From positions 1-22,781 of IMG/VR virus record IMGVR_UViG_3300030060_001304: a DNA stretch of 22,781 nt. One strand, written 5' to 3'. Under the pieces are notes generated by a model. That model worked only from the letters and a program-made list of their open reading frames with translations. It ran no database searches and was not told the origin of the DNA. The stretch comes from a virus. This document shows positions 21,743-22,781 of the stretch, one piece after another (the first letter of the stretch is position 1; each line of letters starts with the position of its first letter). Position numbers and translations under genes: made by a program.

Positions 21743-22221
21743 AACAACACCTTAAACATTAAAACAACAAACAACAACGTCATCAGTATGACTGCCCCCG
21801 CCATGACAATCTGATTCATGGTATCGTCAAATTTCTTTTGCTCCTGCAACTTCTTTCGTCTAGCTTCTGCCTCCGCTTCTTTCGCCGCTTGTATACGTTT
21901 TGCTCTTTCTGCAACTATTGAAGCCCAAGTGCCGTGTCCAAATCTAAGGTCCACCATACTGGCAATTTCTTGCATTTGTTCTTTTGCCAGCTTCGCGTCT
22001 ATAATTTCCTGCGCTACTGACTTTATACCAAACTGATCACCTACCCCTACACCAGACTTTTTATTACGTTTCTGTTGTACCTGTTTTTCGCCCTCAAACA
22101 GGTTGTCTATAAATCCAGCAATTTCAGACACGTCATTAGCCGTTCCGATAGCACCCTTGATGCCATCGACCGCACTCTTAAATAATGCAAATCCTGCTAA
22201 CGCCGCACTGATTGGTTCCAT
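21739..22221 (-). CDS. Membrane-anchored coiled-coil protein, unknown function
   Basis: The protein has 160 residues. ATG 22221 follows the portal stop by 12 bases. The N-terminus (MEPISAALAGFALFKSAVDG) is hydrophobic and amphipathic. The middle contains GEKQVQQKRNKKSGVGVGDQ, then DLRFGHGTWASIVAERAKRI and a charged helix (AAKEAEAEARRKKLQEQKKF). The C-terminal 24 residues (NQIVMAGAVILMTLLFVVLM) form a clear membrane anchor. Proteins of this type sit just after the portal gene in several marine phages. They may be ejected virion proteins or membrane proteins active at infection. No function is assigned. Confidence 0.7.
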   Translation of the reverse strand: MEPISAALAGFALFKSAVDGIKGAIGTANDVSEIAGFIDNLFEGEKQVQQKRNKKSGVGVGDQFGIKSVAQEIIDAKLAKEQMQEIASMVDLRFGHGTWASIVAERAKRIQAAKEAEAEARRKKLQEQKKFDDTMNQIVMAGAVILMTLLFVVLMFKVLL

Positions 22222-22233
22222 TTAGCCCCCAAG

Positions 22234-22781
22234 CTATTGTTTTTTAAGTAGTTCTCTCTCCATTGCAGACTGAATACGTGCTTGGGTCTGTTTTTCCTGA
22301 CTGGCCAGTTTCTGCTGGAACTGTGATGCCCGCATCTGCTGGTTCTGTGCGTCAAGGTTGAGCTTGGCGGCTTCGTTCTGAGCATCAGACTGTTCTGACT
22401 GCGCTCTAATCTGTAGCTCCTGCTCCTTCAACTTAACCAGAGGATCTGGTCCCTGATTAGACACTTGTTGAGACATCTGCTTGACCATCTGCATACCCTC
22501 GGCAACAAACTGTGCCGTCAGACCCTCAATGGCCAACATCTCTTCTTCAGTGGCAGCCGCACCGCCCGTAGCTTGTCTTTGCTGTATAAACTGCACCGCC
22601 GCACGTTCTCGCGCTGCAATCTTAACATGTTCCATGATGTGCTTCTGCAAGGACATTGCAATGGCAGGCATTCCGCCAACCATTGGTGTAGACCCAAACA
22701 CCATGTGCGCCATGATATGCGCCTCATGCTCCTGACCTTCAAACGCCTGCAAAGGCACCATGTCCAAAGCGTCTATGTTTT
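22234..22781 (-). CDS. Portal protein, C-terminal part
   Basis: The reading frame is open to the right window edge. The first codons seen read NIDALDMVPLQAFEGQEHEA. About 182 residues are visible. HIMAHMVFGSTPMVGGMPA and an IMEHVKIAARERAAVQF segment are followed by a Gln-rich coiled coil (IRAQSEQSDAQNEAAKLNL, QMRASQFQQKLASQEKQTQA) that ends in ELLKKQ. A long helical Gln-rich end is typical of the C-termini of podovirus portals. It precedes lysis, scaffold and capsid genes, as expected. The portal body lies outside the window, so the assignment rests on the C-terminal style and position. An alternative is another head-completion protein. Confidence 0.6.
   Translation of the reverse strand, partial: NIDALDMVPLQAFEGQEHEAHIMAHMVFGSTPMVGGMPAIAMSLQKHIMEHVKIAARERAAVQFIQQRQATGGAAATEEEMLAIEGLTAQFVAEGMQMVKQMSQQVSNQGPDPLVKLKEQELQIRAQSEQSDAQNEAAKLNLDAQNQQMRASQFQQKLASQEKQTQARIQSAMERELLKKQ

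Overview
This window is a piece of a tailed double-stranded DNA bacteriophage genome. Every gene I can support (36) lies on the minus strand. The genes are packed almost without gaps and many stops and starts overlap (TAATG or ATGA). The set of proteins points to a marine, probably alphaproteobacterial, phage with a short tail: a P22 gp10-like stabilisation protein, a P22 gp4-like factor, an SU10-type adaptor, a GTA-type three-helix holin, a phage GroES, and many small proteins of the kind found in uncultured ocean phages. The host and lifestyle cannot be read from the window. No terminase, replication gene, integrase or tRNA is present, and both ends are cut inside genes (a portal-like protein on the right, a large virion protein on the left).

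The layout is given in the direction of transcription, from right to left. (1) 22781-21000 holds the portal C-terminus, a membrane-anchored coiled-coil protein, an EF-hand membrane protein and two very small exported or membrane proteins. (2) 21004-19583 is a lysis region: a membrane-anchored coiled-coil protein, a small two-cysteine exported protein, a holin and a T4-type lysozyme, all joined by ATGA or TAATG overlaps. (3) 19540-15208 is the head region: a small protein, a GroES co-chaperonin, a scaffold, two accessory proteins, the major capsid protein (followed by a strong terminator) and a second abundant-looking structural protein (followed by a second hairpin). (4) 15163-13046 holds a further structural protein and an unusual cassette of six tiny genes, five of them very rich in Lys/Arg. 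One of these is built from 60-bp tandem repeats, and a 52-residue membrane protein sits in the middle. (5) 13041-1 holds neck and tail genes: a Cys/His-rich protein, a gp4-like factor, a connector protein ending in a cupredoxin-like domain, the adaptor, a Rossmann-like enzyme, small structural proteins, a 22-residue repeat protein, two tail fibre proteins (one with LamG-like and SPRY-like domains), the gp10-like protein and a large virion protein with membrane-active features.

The arrangement suggests late expression of one long operon. The terminators around the capsid gene would set relative amounts, and translational coupling would tie together neck, tail and lysis genes. The observations I find most worth following are the apparent type-1 copper site (amicyanin-like Cys-Thr-x-His-x-x-Met loop) in a neck/tail protein, the Lys/Arg-rich mini-gene cassette within the head-tail region, and the cationic helix plus glycine zipper of the last virion protein. 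Two small genes found by direct reading (14095-14253, 21239-21409) and a third (13717-13845) are below the usual 60-residue cutoff. Functions assigned by resemblance to families are from memory of those families, with no database search.
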